Shown here piece after piece: positions 14,672-22,116 of a DNA stretch of 34,321 nt. Made by a program: the position numbers and the translations under genes. Every line of letters starts with the position of its first letter. Positions within the stretch are counted from its first letter, which is position 1. The notes beneath the pieces are model-generated. The model had not been told where the DNA came from. It did not search any database and saw nothing but the letters and a program-made list of their open reading frames with translations. This DNA is from a virus. Location of the stretch: positions 1 through 34,321 of the IMG/VR virus record IMGVR_UViG_3300017917_000193; one strand, 5' to 3'.

Positions 14672-15042
14672 GAGCTACAGAATTCGTATCCGAAGGACGC
14701 AAGGGTAAAATAACTAAACGTCAACAATGGGCTACTAGAGGGGTTAACACCTTTATCGACCCATCGCATACTGATCGTTTCTATGAATTGAATCGTATCA
14801 TGATGGCTGCTGCCTGTACAGACGGCGAGATAACACCTGAGGTTAACGGTGAAAGCTGGATCGGACGCAATAATTCAGCGCATCCATACACCGATGTAGA
14901 GCAAAAGATGCTTGAGAAAGCATATAAGGTTATTGGTAGTGATATACGTGATATAAACAAAGGTGACCTACGTAGCCAAGAGTTACCTGATACCAACACA
15001 AAGAGTCTTGTGAAGCCTTTCAAGGGCTACAAGAAAAAATAA
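14668..15042 (+). CDS. Candidate internal head protein (paralogue B)
   Basis: A 124-residue protein starting MRATEFVSEG and ending SLVKPFKGYKKK, the same terminal plan as the protein before it but with an unrelated middle. The N-terminus again resembles a capsid-targeting sequence with a possible prohead-protease site (V-S-E, slightly off the I/L-x-E rule). Terminal conservation with a divergent core fits cargo proteins that share delivery signals. It is ATGA-coupled to paralogue A. Confidence 0.55.
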   Translation: MRATEFVSEGRKGKITKRQQWATRGVNTFIDPSHTDRFYELNRIMMAAACTDGEITPEVNGESWIGRNNSAHPYTDVEQKMLEKAYKVIGSDIRDINKGDLRSQELPDTNTKSLVKPFKGYKKK

Positions 15043-15046
15043 TCAG

Positions 15047-15092
15047 AAGGAGAAATCGCATAAGTATTCTCATATAATTTCAGGATACTTAT
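15047..15092 (+). other. Orphan Shine-Dalgarno and hairpin over the next start codon
   Basis: AAGGAG at 15047-15052 has no ATG, GTG or TTG at useful distance. Downstream, ATAAGTAT (15060-15067) pairs with ATACTTAT (15085-15092), closing a loop that contains TATAAT (15073-15078) and running into the methyltransferase ATG at 15091. It could hide or expose that start codon. A displaced or lost small gene is the alternative. Confidence 0.4.
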
Positions 15093-15783
15093 GATCGATA
15101 TCAACTCAACACTTGACCTAGTCAAACTTAAATTCTACAATGAATGGCTTTATACCGCCCACATCTACGATGAGGGTGACAGTCAGTTTCACAAAGAATT
15201 GACGACCAACGTTGTCAAGACATACATTGACCCTCTTAACATTCCCAAAGACGCTAAGGTCTTAGATTTGGGGTGTGGTCCTGGCTATTTCTTAGACGAA
15301 ATGAAGACCAGAGGATACAATGACGTTACCGGCGTCACATTAAGTCCTGGCGATATCGCCCTGTGCGAGAGTAAAGGACATACAATTAAGCAGTATGATC
15401 TAAGCTTTATCCCTCAAAAGGATGGATACCATGACGAATCCGTCGATTTTATCTTTTTGCGACATGCACTAGAACATAGTCCATACCCTATCTTTAGCTT
15501 GATGGAATACAATCGTGTATTGAAACAAGGTGGAAGAATCTATATCGAAGTTCCTGCCCCTGACTGCGAACGTAGACATGAATGGAACCTGAATCACTAT
15601 AGTATTTTAGGTGAGCAACAATTATTAGCACTATTACACAGAACTGGATTCGATACTAACGTGTTGAATAGCATCGAGTTTGACTTGGGCATTGCTGATC
15701 CTGAAGGTGGCGAACCAAAGAAAGTCCGCGAGAAGTTCTACTGTATCATAGCTACAAAAGCTAGACCGCTTGATATCAAGTAA
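15091..15783 (+). CDS. Class I SAM-dependent methyltransferase
   Basis: A 230-residue Rossmann methyltransferase. Motif I is VLDLGCGPGYFLDE (about residues 56-69), the acidic strand is VTGVTLSP, and post-I/IV DFIFLRHALEHSP is followed by the strand GGRIYIEVPAP. This resembles Methyltransf_11/23-type small-molecule or sugar methyltransferases rather than DNA methylases (no DPPY or PC motif). With the epimerase and aminotransferase upstream it could methylate a sugar, but the substrate is unknown. No ribosome binding site sits at proper spacing; see the hairpin upstream. Confidence 0.85.
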   Translation: MIDINSTLDLVKLKFYNEWLYTAHIYDEGDSQFHKELTTNVVKTYIDPLNIPKDAKVLDLGCGPGYFLDEMKTRGYNDVTGVTLSPGDIALCESKGHTIKQYDLSFIPQKDGYHDESVDFIFLRHALEHSPYPIFSLMEYNRVLKQGGRIYIEVPAPDCERRHEWNLNHYSILGEQQLLALLHRTGFDTNVLNSIEFDLGIADPEGGEPKKVREKFYCIIATKARPLDIK

Positions 15784-15785
15784 AC

Positions 15786-15813
15786 GATAAATACTCTCTA
15801 CTTAGAGAGTATT
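15786..15813 (+). promoter_or_regulatory. Late promoter GATAAATA overlapping a terminator-like hairpin
   Basis: GATAAATA (15786-15793) is a late-promoter variant. From 15790, AATACTCTCT pairs with AGAGAGTATT (15804-15813) around an ACTT loop and runs into TTTTAT, resembling a weak terminator for the methyltransferase. The same DNA may end one transcript and start another. The next ATG (15817) has no clear ribosome binding site. Confidence 0.6.
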
Positions 15814-15816
15814 TTT

Positions 15817-16794
15817 ATGGCTACACCGGATCCAGCAAACGTAAGTCCTTGGTACTTACGCAACATTAACCAAGCATTAGCATTAGATGAAGTCACCGGC
15901 ACGGTTTATCTAAACACTAATGCACAAATTATCGGTAATGTGACCATTGGCGCGGCAATAGATGCCCATGTCTCTGAATTGGGAAACATAGACATATCCG
16001 GTAACACAATGCCAGTTACTGGTCAAGTATCCGTAACACAAGATACAAACCCATGGATAGTCTCATTAGATAATACTAACAACATAGATAACGCGCCTTG
16101 GAACTTACAGGTTGCTAGAAATCAAGTGCCCGGGGTACAAGGACTGAGTATTTCAGGATATAGCTCAAACGTTGGAACTACCTTTATCCCTGCTTGGGAC
16201 GATGGGACATATGTATATTTTGATTCCGCACATCAAGTTCGTGTATGGAGTTCCAGTGCAAGTGATACTAACGTTAGTGTGTTAGTCAGTGGTCTTGATG
16301 CAAGTTATAATATTCTTACAGAGACTGTTACATTGACGAATGGCACAACAGGTGTACTAACAACTAGTAGTTTCTTGAGAGTCAATAGCATCAGCTTGAC
16401 AAGAGTTCCACAAAACGTCGGAACAATTCGTGCAGGCAGCAGTGACAAAACTATTACACTTGCATTCATTGGAACAACTTCAAATAATAGTGCAGGAAGA
16501 AGTCAAATGACAGTCTATACCGTTCCTGCAGGGTATACTTTTTATCTTACGCAAAGTAACTGGTATACTAACCAAACAGGTAGTCAGACCGCAACGTACA
16601 GAAGTTGGACACGAACTCCTACTGGTCTAATCACTGTTGTTCTTACTTTCCCTATGCAACAACAATACAACTCTACTAAAGTTGTTCCTAGACCATATCC
16701 AGAAAAAACTGACATTCAATGGCAAGTGGCAAGTAGCTCTGGAACGAGCAACATTGGTGGCCAAATTGAAGGTTATTTAATAGCTAATATATAA
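15817..16794 (+). CDS. Virion structural protein (beta-rich)
   Basis: A 325-residue protein almost free of cysteine and rich in Ser, Thr, Asn and Val, with repeated beta-strand patterns typical of tail, fibre or head-decoration proteins. The first 75 residues include short turns such as GNVTIGAAID and GNIDISGNTMPVTGQVSV. The remainder resembles a jelly-roll or receptor-binding fold but matches nothing I can name. A late promoter directly upstream supports a structural role. It is joined to the next gene by a one-base overlap. Confidence 0.6.
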   Translation: MATPDPANVSPWYLRNINQALALDEVTGTVYLNTNAQIIGNVTIGAAIDAHVSELGNIDISGNTMPVTGQVSVTQDTNPWIVSLDNTNNIDNAPWNLQVARNQVPGVQGLSISGYSSNVGTTFIPAWDDGTYVYFDSAHQVRVWSSSASDTNVSVLVSGLDASYNILTETVTLTNGTTGVLTTSSFLRVNSISLTRVPQNVGTIRAGSSDKTITLAFIGTTSNNSAGRSQMTVYTVPAGYTFYLTQSNWYTNQTGSQTATYRSWTRTPTGLITVVLTFPMQQQYNSTKVVPRPYPEKTDIQWQVASSSGTSNIGGQIEGYLIANI

Positions 16795-17054
16795 TGTTTG
16801 ACGCATTTAAACAAGCCAAGCTACAAAACGCATACCAATCCATGAAGGAGTATAAACCTGCTCCTGAGAAAGATATGCCGTTGGATGATCTAAAAAGATT
16901 GAGTGGTGTTAGCAATATCAAATCAGAATCAACTATGCCAAAAATAGACAAGGGTAAGTATATGCGTGAGAACAATATCAAACCCGGTTCAGATGAATGG
17001 TTCAAGCTTTGGTTCGCAAGACCAGACATAACGGGCGAAAATCCTTTTAGTTGA
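16794..17054 (+). CDS. Small protein preceding the terminase, unknown
   Basis: An 86-residue charged protein. Its position just before gp17 is where T4 has the small terminase gp16, but this protein is about half the usual length and shows no helix-turn-helix I can defend. The phrase LDDLKRLSGVSN resembles LLRDLKKRAGVRN in the large virion protein at 18653, which may be a shared assembly motif. Function unknown. Confidence 0.5.
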   Translation: MFDAFKQAKLQNAYQSMKEYKPAPEKDMPLDDLKRLSGVSNIKSESTMPKIDKGKYMRENNIKPGSDEWFKLWFARPDITGENPFS

Positions 17055-17063
17055 ATCTACCCA

Positions 17064-17071
17064 TATAAATA
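17064..17071 (+). promoter_or_regulatory. T4-type late promoter TATAAATA
   Basis: A perfect octamer lies exactly six bases before the terminase ATG (17078). The predicted +1 is the A of that start codon. Confidence 0.8.
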
Positions 17072-17077
17072 GTTACT

Positions 17078-18625
17078 ATGAGTGGAGCACCTTCCTTAGT
17101 TAAAACGCCGTACACTAAAACAAAGTTCAAGACGCAAAAGGATCTTGACGACTTTATCAAGTGTTGCGACCCCGATACCGGTTATCTGTACTTCATGGAT
17201 AACTTCTTTATGATTCAGCACCCAACTAAGGGTAGCATGAACTATCACCCCTGGCCCTATCAGGAACGACTGATTGAAACATATCACAAGTATCGATATT
17301 CAATCAGTCTAATGCCTCGACAGTCAGGTAAGTCTACCAGTGCTGCTGGATACTTATTGTGGTATGCTATGTTTGTACCTGATAGTACCATTCTTATTGC
17401 AGCGCACAAATATACTGGTGCACAAGAAATTATGCAACGTATTCGTTATGCATATGAAAACTGCCCCGATCACATTAAAGCAGGGGTAGTTACTTACAAT
17501 AAGGGCTCATTAGACTTTGAGAACGGCTCACGTATCGTTTCAGCTACAACTACTGAAAACACAGGTCGCGGTATGTCTATCTCTCTACTGTATCTGGACG
17601 AATTTGCGTTCGTTCGACCTAGTATCGCTGAATTGTTCTGGACTTCTATTACTCCTACATTGTCAACTGGTGGTAAAGCGATTATCACAAGTACACCTAA
17701 CAGTGACGAGGATCAATTCGCTTTGATCTGGAAGCTTGCTAATAAGTGTGAAGATGCATATGGCAATGAAACCGAACTAGGAGTCAACGGCTTTAAAGCG
17801 TATCGTGCTTACTGGACAGAGCAGCCTGGCAGAGATGCTAAGTGGGCCGAAGAGATGAAGGCACAATTAGGTGAAGAGCGTTTCCGTCGAGAGATTGGTT
17901 GTGAGTTCATTATTGCTGATGAAACATTAATTGCAGCCACGACACTAGTTGATATGGAAGGTATTGAGCCTGTCAATAGAATGGGCCAAGTGCGTTGGTA
18001 TAGCAAGCCTAAGAAAGGTAATATCTACACAGTTGCATTGGATCCTAGCTTGGGTACTGGTGGTGACCCAGCCGCTATTCAAATCTTTGAAGCAAACACA
18101 ACAACACAAGTAGGGGAATGGAAGCACAATAAAACTGACATTCCTACACAAATCAAATTGATGGCTCAGATAAACAAGTACATTGAAGATTGTACCGGTG
18201 AAGCTAGTAACATCTATTACTCTATCGAAAACAACAGCATCGGCGAAGCCGCGTTAATCTCATTGAATGAATACGGGGAAAGCAACATCCCTGGTATCTT
18301 TTTGAGTGAGCGTGGTAAAAAGCGTAAAGGATTCAATACTACGCACAAGGTCAAGTTATCGGCGTGTGCCAAGTTCAAGACCCTAGTAGAAACCAAAAAA
18401 ATGACCATTAACAGCAGGAGTCTAGTTTCTGAACTAAAGTCTTTTGTTGCTGTAGGTGGTAGTTATGAGGCAAAAATCGGAGAAACTGACGATTTGGTCA
18501 TGGCCAGCTTATTGACAGTCAGAATGTTCCAGGAATTGTCGGATTATCACACTAGTTTAGAAGACCAGATCAGGGACCATGATGAATACATACAACCCTT
18601 ACCCTTCTTTGCTGTGATAAGTTGA
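17078..18625 (+). CDS. 17: Terminase large subunit (gp17-like)
   Basis: A 515-residue motor and nuclease that packages DNA into proheads. The ATPase domain has Walker A PRQSGKST (residues 80-87), Walker B LLYLDEFAF with D174 and E175, and a coupling motif near ITSTPN. The RNase-H-like nuclease domain begins around residue 320 with ALDPSLGTGGDPAA, followed by a second acidic strand (YSIENNSIG) and a late DDLVMA aspartate pair. Length and order fit T4 gp17 without its N-terminal extension. The ATG is at the predicted start of the late promoter and lacks a Shine-Dalgarno sequence. The TGA stop overlaps the next late promoter. Confidence 0.95.
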   Translation: MSGAPSLVKTPYTKTKFKTQKDLDDFIKCCDPDTGYLYFMDNFFMIQHPTKGSMNYHPWPYQERLIETYHKYRYSISLMPRQSGKSTSAAGYLLWYAMFVPDSTILIAAHKYTGAQEIMQRIRYAYENCPDHIKAGVVTYNKGSLDFENGSRIVSATTTENTGRGMSISLLYLDEFAFVRPSIAELFWTSITPTLSTGGKAIITSTPNSDEDQFALIWKLANKCEDAYGNETELGVNGFKAYRAYWTEQPGRDAKWAEEMKAQLGEERFRREIGCEFIIADETLIAATTLVDMEGIEPVNRMGQVRWYSKPKKGNIYTVALDPSLGTGGDPAAIQIFEANTTTQVGEWKHNKTDIPTQIKLMAQINKYIEDCTGEASNIYYSIENNSIGEAALISLNEYGESNIPGIFLSERGKKRKGFNTTHKVKLSACAKFKTLVETKKMTINSRSLVSELKSFVAVGGSYEAKIGETDDLVMASLLTVRMFQELSDYHTSLEDQIRDHDEYIQPLPFFAVIS

Positions 18626-18631
18626 TAAATA
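18624..18631 (+). promoter_or_regulatory. Late promoter variant GATAAATA
   Basis: GATAAATAC overlaps the terminase stop codon and lies 21 bases before ATG 18653. Confidence 0.65.
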
Positions 18632-18652
18632 CATTATTAAAATAAAAGCCAA

Positions 18653-20470
18653 ATGCCAATACAAACAGATTCATTAAACCGTAAACTATACGATTTGCTC
18701 AATTCTCGTGGGTATGATCCTGTTCCTAGAGACAGTGACGTTTCAAATGCTGGTAAAACAGTGCCACCTGAAGAAGCAGACGTATTCAAATTTACATTCA
18801 AACAAGCCGGCAAACCCGTCGATGACGCATGGGTTTCTGTCGATGGTGCAGAGAACTTGACTCTTTACTATGACCAAGACGTTGCATCTACTGCTAGTAA
18901 CAAAACACCAGGAACGCAGTTTGATGATAGTTGGTATGGATTACTCAGACATTTGAAAAAGTGGGCACACGCTCGTCAGTTGAGCTTTAAACTAGAACCC
19001 AAAGAAAAAATTGACAGCGACATGTCACAAAGGACCTATATGAAAAAGAAAGAACAAATCGCCGAAGGCTACTACCCAATGGGTAAATCAGCAAGTTACA
19101 ATGATGCTGTACCTACAGTAAAGATCATTCTACAACATACTCGCCAGATTCAAGAAGGTGAGCAACGTTATCGTAACATTGCTAAGATTTTCTTAGAGAA
19201 CACACAAGGTGAAAGAATTTTAGCACCTACAAACAAGCCCGGTCTTGCACAAGTATATGCTAGACATATCGCAGAAGGTGGCGTTCCTAACGATGATCGT
19301 TGGAATCACATCAAAGGTCTATGCGAAGAATATTCTAAGATGGCAGGATTCGTTCGTGCAGTACGTGGCAATCAGTTCAATGAATCAGCACAACGTTTAA
19401 TCAACGAAGGATTGAACCACTATCAACAACTACGTGAATCTCTAGGTAGAATGCGCGGATCACGTGGTTACAATGCTTACTTTGAATCATATACACCTGC
19501 ATTAATGGAAGATGACAGTGACGAAAGTGCGCTAAACGAATTATTTGTCCAAGAGACATTGGACCCTCGCATTGAGTCAGTCATGCCTATATTAAACAAA
19601 CTAAGTAAGAACTTGGGTGAGATGAAAGAAGTCAACGAACTAGCAGAGTGGGCTGACAGCTTACTTGAAGGTGGTGACGGTGGTGAAGCAAGTGAGGAAC
19701 CAGAAGAGCAACTAGATGAAGCCCCAGGTGCAGAAACACTGGCGCACAATCAAGCAACAGAAAAATCTAGACTAGATGCATTTGACTTGGATGAGGGTGA
19801 CGGTGGCCAAGAGGCATTGAACCCACAGGGTATTCCCGAAGACAACGAATTGGACGAAGAAGGCAAAGGTCTATGGGCTAACATTCATGCCAAGCGTGAC
19901 CGTATCAAAAATGGCTCTGGTGAGAAGATGCGTAAACCTGGTAGTAAAGGCGCACCGTCAGCACAAAACTTCAAAGATGCCGCTAGCGAAGGTCTAGGTG
20001 ACGTTGCTAAAAAGGTCGGTGGAGCATTGAAGACTGGTGCAAAGGCTGTTGGTAAAGCAATCGTTGGTAAAGACGATGATGAACTACTAAGAGACTTGAA
20101 GAAACGTGCAGGTGTTCGCAACCCACAAACTGGCAAGCCAAGCATGGCATACAGCGATGTTGAAAAGGTTGACGAAGATGAGTTTGCAGGTGACTACGCT
20201 ACAGGTGAAGCAGGTCAATGGCGCAACAAAGGCCCGAAAGCAAACAGACCAGCGACAATCGGTGATCTAGTGGGTGAGAGTCAATTGTCTGAAATGGACA
20301 AGAGCGAAGATAAGAAGGGCCCAGAGGGCAAAGCTACACCTATCAAAGCAAAAGACATGGTCAAGAAAGGTGCTAAAGCACTAGACAAGGCAATGGATGA
20401 CGCACACAAAAAAGAAGTCAAAGAGGGTCAAGAAGACCTAGACGCATTGCTCAAATTATTGGGTAAATAA
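18653..20470 (+). CDS. Large acidic virion/prohead-associated protein
   Basis: A 605-residue protein in three parts. An N-terminal globular region covers about 1-290. An acidic, low-complexity stretch spans about 300-400 (EEPEEQLDEAPGAE and similar). A basic motif, WANIHAKRDRIKNGSGEKM and on (about 415-445), resembles the phage-associated DUF5872 domain. The tail has Lys/Ala-rich helices and LRDLKKRAGVRN, ending DLDALLKLLGK. I believe proteins of this plan occur in T4-like marine phages as virion components. Acidic-plus-basic composition suits a prohead core or internal protein, but this is inference. No strong ribosome binding site precedes the ATG; a late promoter does. Confidence 0.6.
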   Translation: MPIQTDSLNRKLYDLLNSRGYDPVPRDSDVSNAGKTVPPEEADVFKFTFKQAGKPVDDAWVSVDGAENLTLYYDQDVASTASNKTPGTQFDDSWYGLLRHLKKWAHARQLSFKLEPKEKIDSDMSQRTYMKKKEQIAEGYYPMGKSASYNDAVPTVKIILQHTRQIQEGEQRYRNIAKIFLENTQGERILAPTNKPGLAQVYARHIAEGGVPNDDRWNHIKGLCEEYSKMAGFVRAVRGNQFNESAQRLINEGLNHYQQLRESLGRMRGSRGYNAYFESYTPALMEDDSDESALNELFVQETLDPRIESVMPILNKLSKNLGEMKEVNELAEWADSLLEGGDGGEASEEPEEQLDEAPGAETLAHNQATEKSRLDAFDLDEGDGGQEALNPQGIPEDNELDEEGKGLWANIHAKRDRIKNGSGEKMRKPGSKGAPSAQNFKDAASEGLGDVAKKVGGALKTGAKAVGKAIVGKDDDELLRDLKKRAGVRNPQTGKPSMAYSDVEKVDEDEFAGDYATGEAGQWRNKGPKANRPATIGDLVGESQLSEMDKSEDKKGPEGKATPIKAKDMVKKGAKALDKAMDDAHKKEVKEGQEDLDALLKLLGK

Positions 20471-20478
20471 GTTCTCAA

Positions 20479-20503
20479 AAACCTCACTTAAAACGTGAGG
20501 TTT
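20479..20503 (+). terminator. Intrinsic terminator after virion protein gene
   Basis: AAACCTCAC pairs with GTGAGGTTT around a TTAAAAC loop. The T-tract is short. Confidence 0.7.
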
Positions 20504-20514
20504 CCCACATCTGG

Positions 20515-20587
20515 CATAAATACTATTGACAAAGGTGATTGTGATTTGCTACACTATCACTTGTGTTAGACACTAATAGGTAGTGTC
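20515..20587 (+). promoter_or_regulatory. gp32 control region: late and early promoters and leader hairpin
   Basis: CATAAATA (20515-20522) is a late-promoter variant. TTGACA (20526-20531), an 18-bp spacer and TACACT (20550-20555) form a sigma70-type promoter, starting near 20562. The leader then opens with a hairpin, GACACTA (20569-20575) and TAGTGTC (20581-20587), about 43 bases before ATG 20631, followed by an AT-rich stretch. T4 gene 32 mRNA has a 5' pseudoknot plus unstructured sequence through which gp32 represses its own translation; this layout is similar, though I could not confirm the pseudoknot. Confidence 0.6.
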
Positions 20588-20630
20588 GAATATTAAAACG
20601 AGACCATCTCAATTTTATAAGGAAAATATC

Positions 20631-21632
20631 ATGGCATCATTAGCAGAAATCCGCGCTCGTATCGCAGCGCAAGAAAACAAGCAACAAAAAGGCGCATCCG
20701 GCGCCCAATCTGATAACTCAATCTACCCCCACTGGAACATGGACGAAGGCACTACAGCCACAGTTCGTTTCTTGCCTGACGCAAACAACTCTAATACATT
20801 CTTCTGGGTTGAACGTCAAATCATCAAACTTCCATTCAATGGTGTTAAGGGTGACCCTAACGTCAAGCAAACTGTTGTACAAGTTCCTTGTATGGAAATG
20901 TATGGCGATGCTTGCCCTATCTTGGCAGAGGTTCGTCCTTGGTACAAGGATGAGTCATTGAAAGAAATGGCTAACAAGTATTGGAAGAAACGTAGTTATC
21001 TATTCCAAGGTTTTGTTAGACAAAACCCAATTGGCGATGACAAGACTCCTGCGAACCCTATTCGCCGATTCATCATCAGCCCACAAATCTTCACTATCAT
21101 TAAGTCCAGCTTGATGGACCCTGAAATGGAAGAATTGCCAACTGACTACCTACGTGGTCTTGACTTCAACGTTAAGAAAACATCTAAGGGTGGTTACGCA
21201 GACTACTCTACTTCTAACTGGGCACGTAAAGAAAGCCCATTGACAGAAGCAGAACAAGCCGCTATTGAAGCACATGGCTTGTACAACTTGGCTGACTTCT
21301 TGCCTAAGAAGCCCGGCGAAGCAGAGTTGCGTGTCATCAAAGAAATGTTTGAGGCATCAGTTGATGGTCAGCCCTTCGACAACGAACGTTGGGGTGCGTA
21401 CTATCGTCCTTATGGTGTAGAAGCACCTGCAGGGGCTACAGCAGGAACAACCGCGACTACTGAAACTAGCGCACCTGTAGCGACACCAGTAGCAGAAACT
21501 TCAACAGCACCTTGGGATGATGACACAACTTCATCTTCACAGCCTGTACAAGTTCCAAAGACTGCACCAGCATCAAGCGACAAAGCACAAGACATTCTAG
21601 CAATGATTCGTGCTAGACAAAACAAGTCTTGA
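20631..21632 (+). CDS. 32: Single-stranded DNA-binding protein (gp32-like)
   Basis: A 333-residue gp32-type protein that coats single-stranded DNA in replication and recombination. The N-terminal basic segment MASLAEIRARIAAQ mirrors the gp32 self-association region. The core holds the OB-fold strands (TATVRFLPD, FFWVERQIIKLPF) and PCMEMYGDACPILAE with C87 and C95, a reduced version of the T4 zinc site. The C-terminal 60 residues are low-complexity Thr/Ala/Pro with acidic WDDDT, as expected of the partner-binding tail. The start is ATG 20631, with AAGGA before it, not the longer upstream frame. A terminator follows. Confidence 0.93.
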   Translation: MASLAEIRARIAAQENKQQKGASGAQSDNSIYPHWNMDEGTTATVRFLPDANNSNTFFWVERQIIKLPFNGVKGDPNVKQTVVQVPCMEMYGDACPILAEVRPWYKDESLKEMANKYWKKRSYLFQGFVRQNPIGDDKTPANPIRRFIISPQIFTIIKSSLMDPEMEELPTDYLRGLDFNVKKTSKGGYADYSTSNWARKESPLTEAEQAAIEAHGLYNLADFLPKKPGEAELRVIKEMFEASVDGQPFDNERWGAYYRPYGVEAPAGATAGTTATTETSAPVATPVAETSTAPWDDDTTSSSQPVQVPKTAPASSDKAQDILAMIRARQNKS

Positions 21633-21639
21633 TCGGAAC

Positions 21640-21662
21640 AAGGGAGCTTCGGCTCCCTTTCT
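21640..21662 (+). terminator. Intrinsic terminator after gp32
   Basis: AAGGGAGC pairs with GCTCCCTT around a TTCG loop, followed by a short T-run. Confidence 0.9.
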
Positions 21663-21674
21663 TAGGAGAACACC

Positions 21675-21911
21675 ATGACACTACCAGACGAACGCTACCG
21701 TGCCCTCAAGCAAGGTAAAAAGTTGTTAGAGGAACTATGTGACCCTGGGCGTACTCCTAGGGTTCCGGCATTAGTTAGAGATAGGGCAAGAGGGGTACTG
21801 AGACATTTCCCAAGTGATTACGAGCTAGAACGTATTGCGGATAATTGTCCAGAGTTCCTTGACAAAATCTCATTCTCTGATAAAATGTATCTCAATATCG
21901 CACAAAAATAA
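21675..21911 (+). CDS. Small protein resembling the BPSL0761 family
   Basis: A 78-residue protein with a clear ribosome binding site (AGGAGA). Its pattern LPDERYRALKQGKKLLEEL, then PRVPALVRDRARGVLRHFPS resembles the short BPSL0761-family proteins I recall from Burkholderia and relatives, whose function is unknown. If right, it was probably taken from a betaproteobacterial host. It stands alone after the gp32 terminator and before the UvsX group. The family name comes from memory, not a search. Confidence 0.6.
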   Translation: MTLPDERYRALKQGKKLLEELCDPGRTPRVPALVRDRARGVLRHFPSDYELERIADNCPEFLDKISFSDKMYLNIAQK

Positions 21912-21923
21912 TAGGAGAAGAAT

Positions 21924-22115
21924 GTGGCAAAATTAAGCAAACTGACAAAAGTAAACGACTCCATCACCATCAACCGTTATGATAACGGCTTCATGGTTGA
22001 AGTTAGTGGTCGTGATAAAAAAGAAGATTGGAAGAACGCAAAGGTTCTGTGTAACAACGAAGAAGAATTGATTCAACTAATCAAAGAATACAACACTATG
22101 GACTTGGATAACTGA
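21924..22115 (+). CDS. Small protein before UvsX, GTG start
   Basis: A 63-residue protein (MAKLSKLTKVNDSITINRYD start) with a GTG initiation codon at 21924 and AGGAGA upstream. The out-of-frame ATG two bases earlier is not used. A small beta-sheet fold is likely, and VSGRDKKEDWKNAKVLCN is well conserved-looking. It is placed directly ahead of uvsX and is probably co-transcribed. Function unknown. Confidence 0.65.
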   Translation: MAKLSKLTKVNDSITINRYDNGFMVEVSGRDKKEDWKNAKVLCNNEEELIQLIKEYNTMDLDN

Positions 22116-22116
22116 T

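Noticed and set aside
16794-17054. Small terminase subunit gp16
   Set aside because: The position fits but the protein is about half the normal length and shows no recognisable gp16 features.
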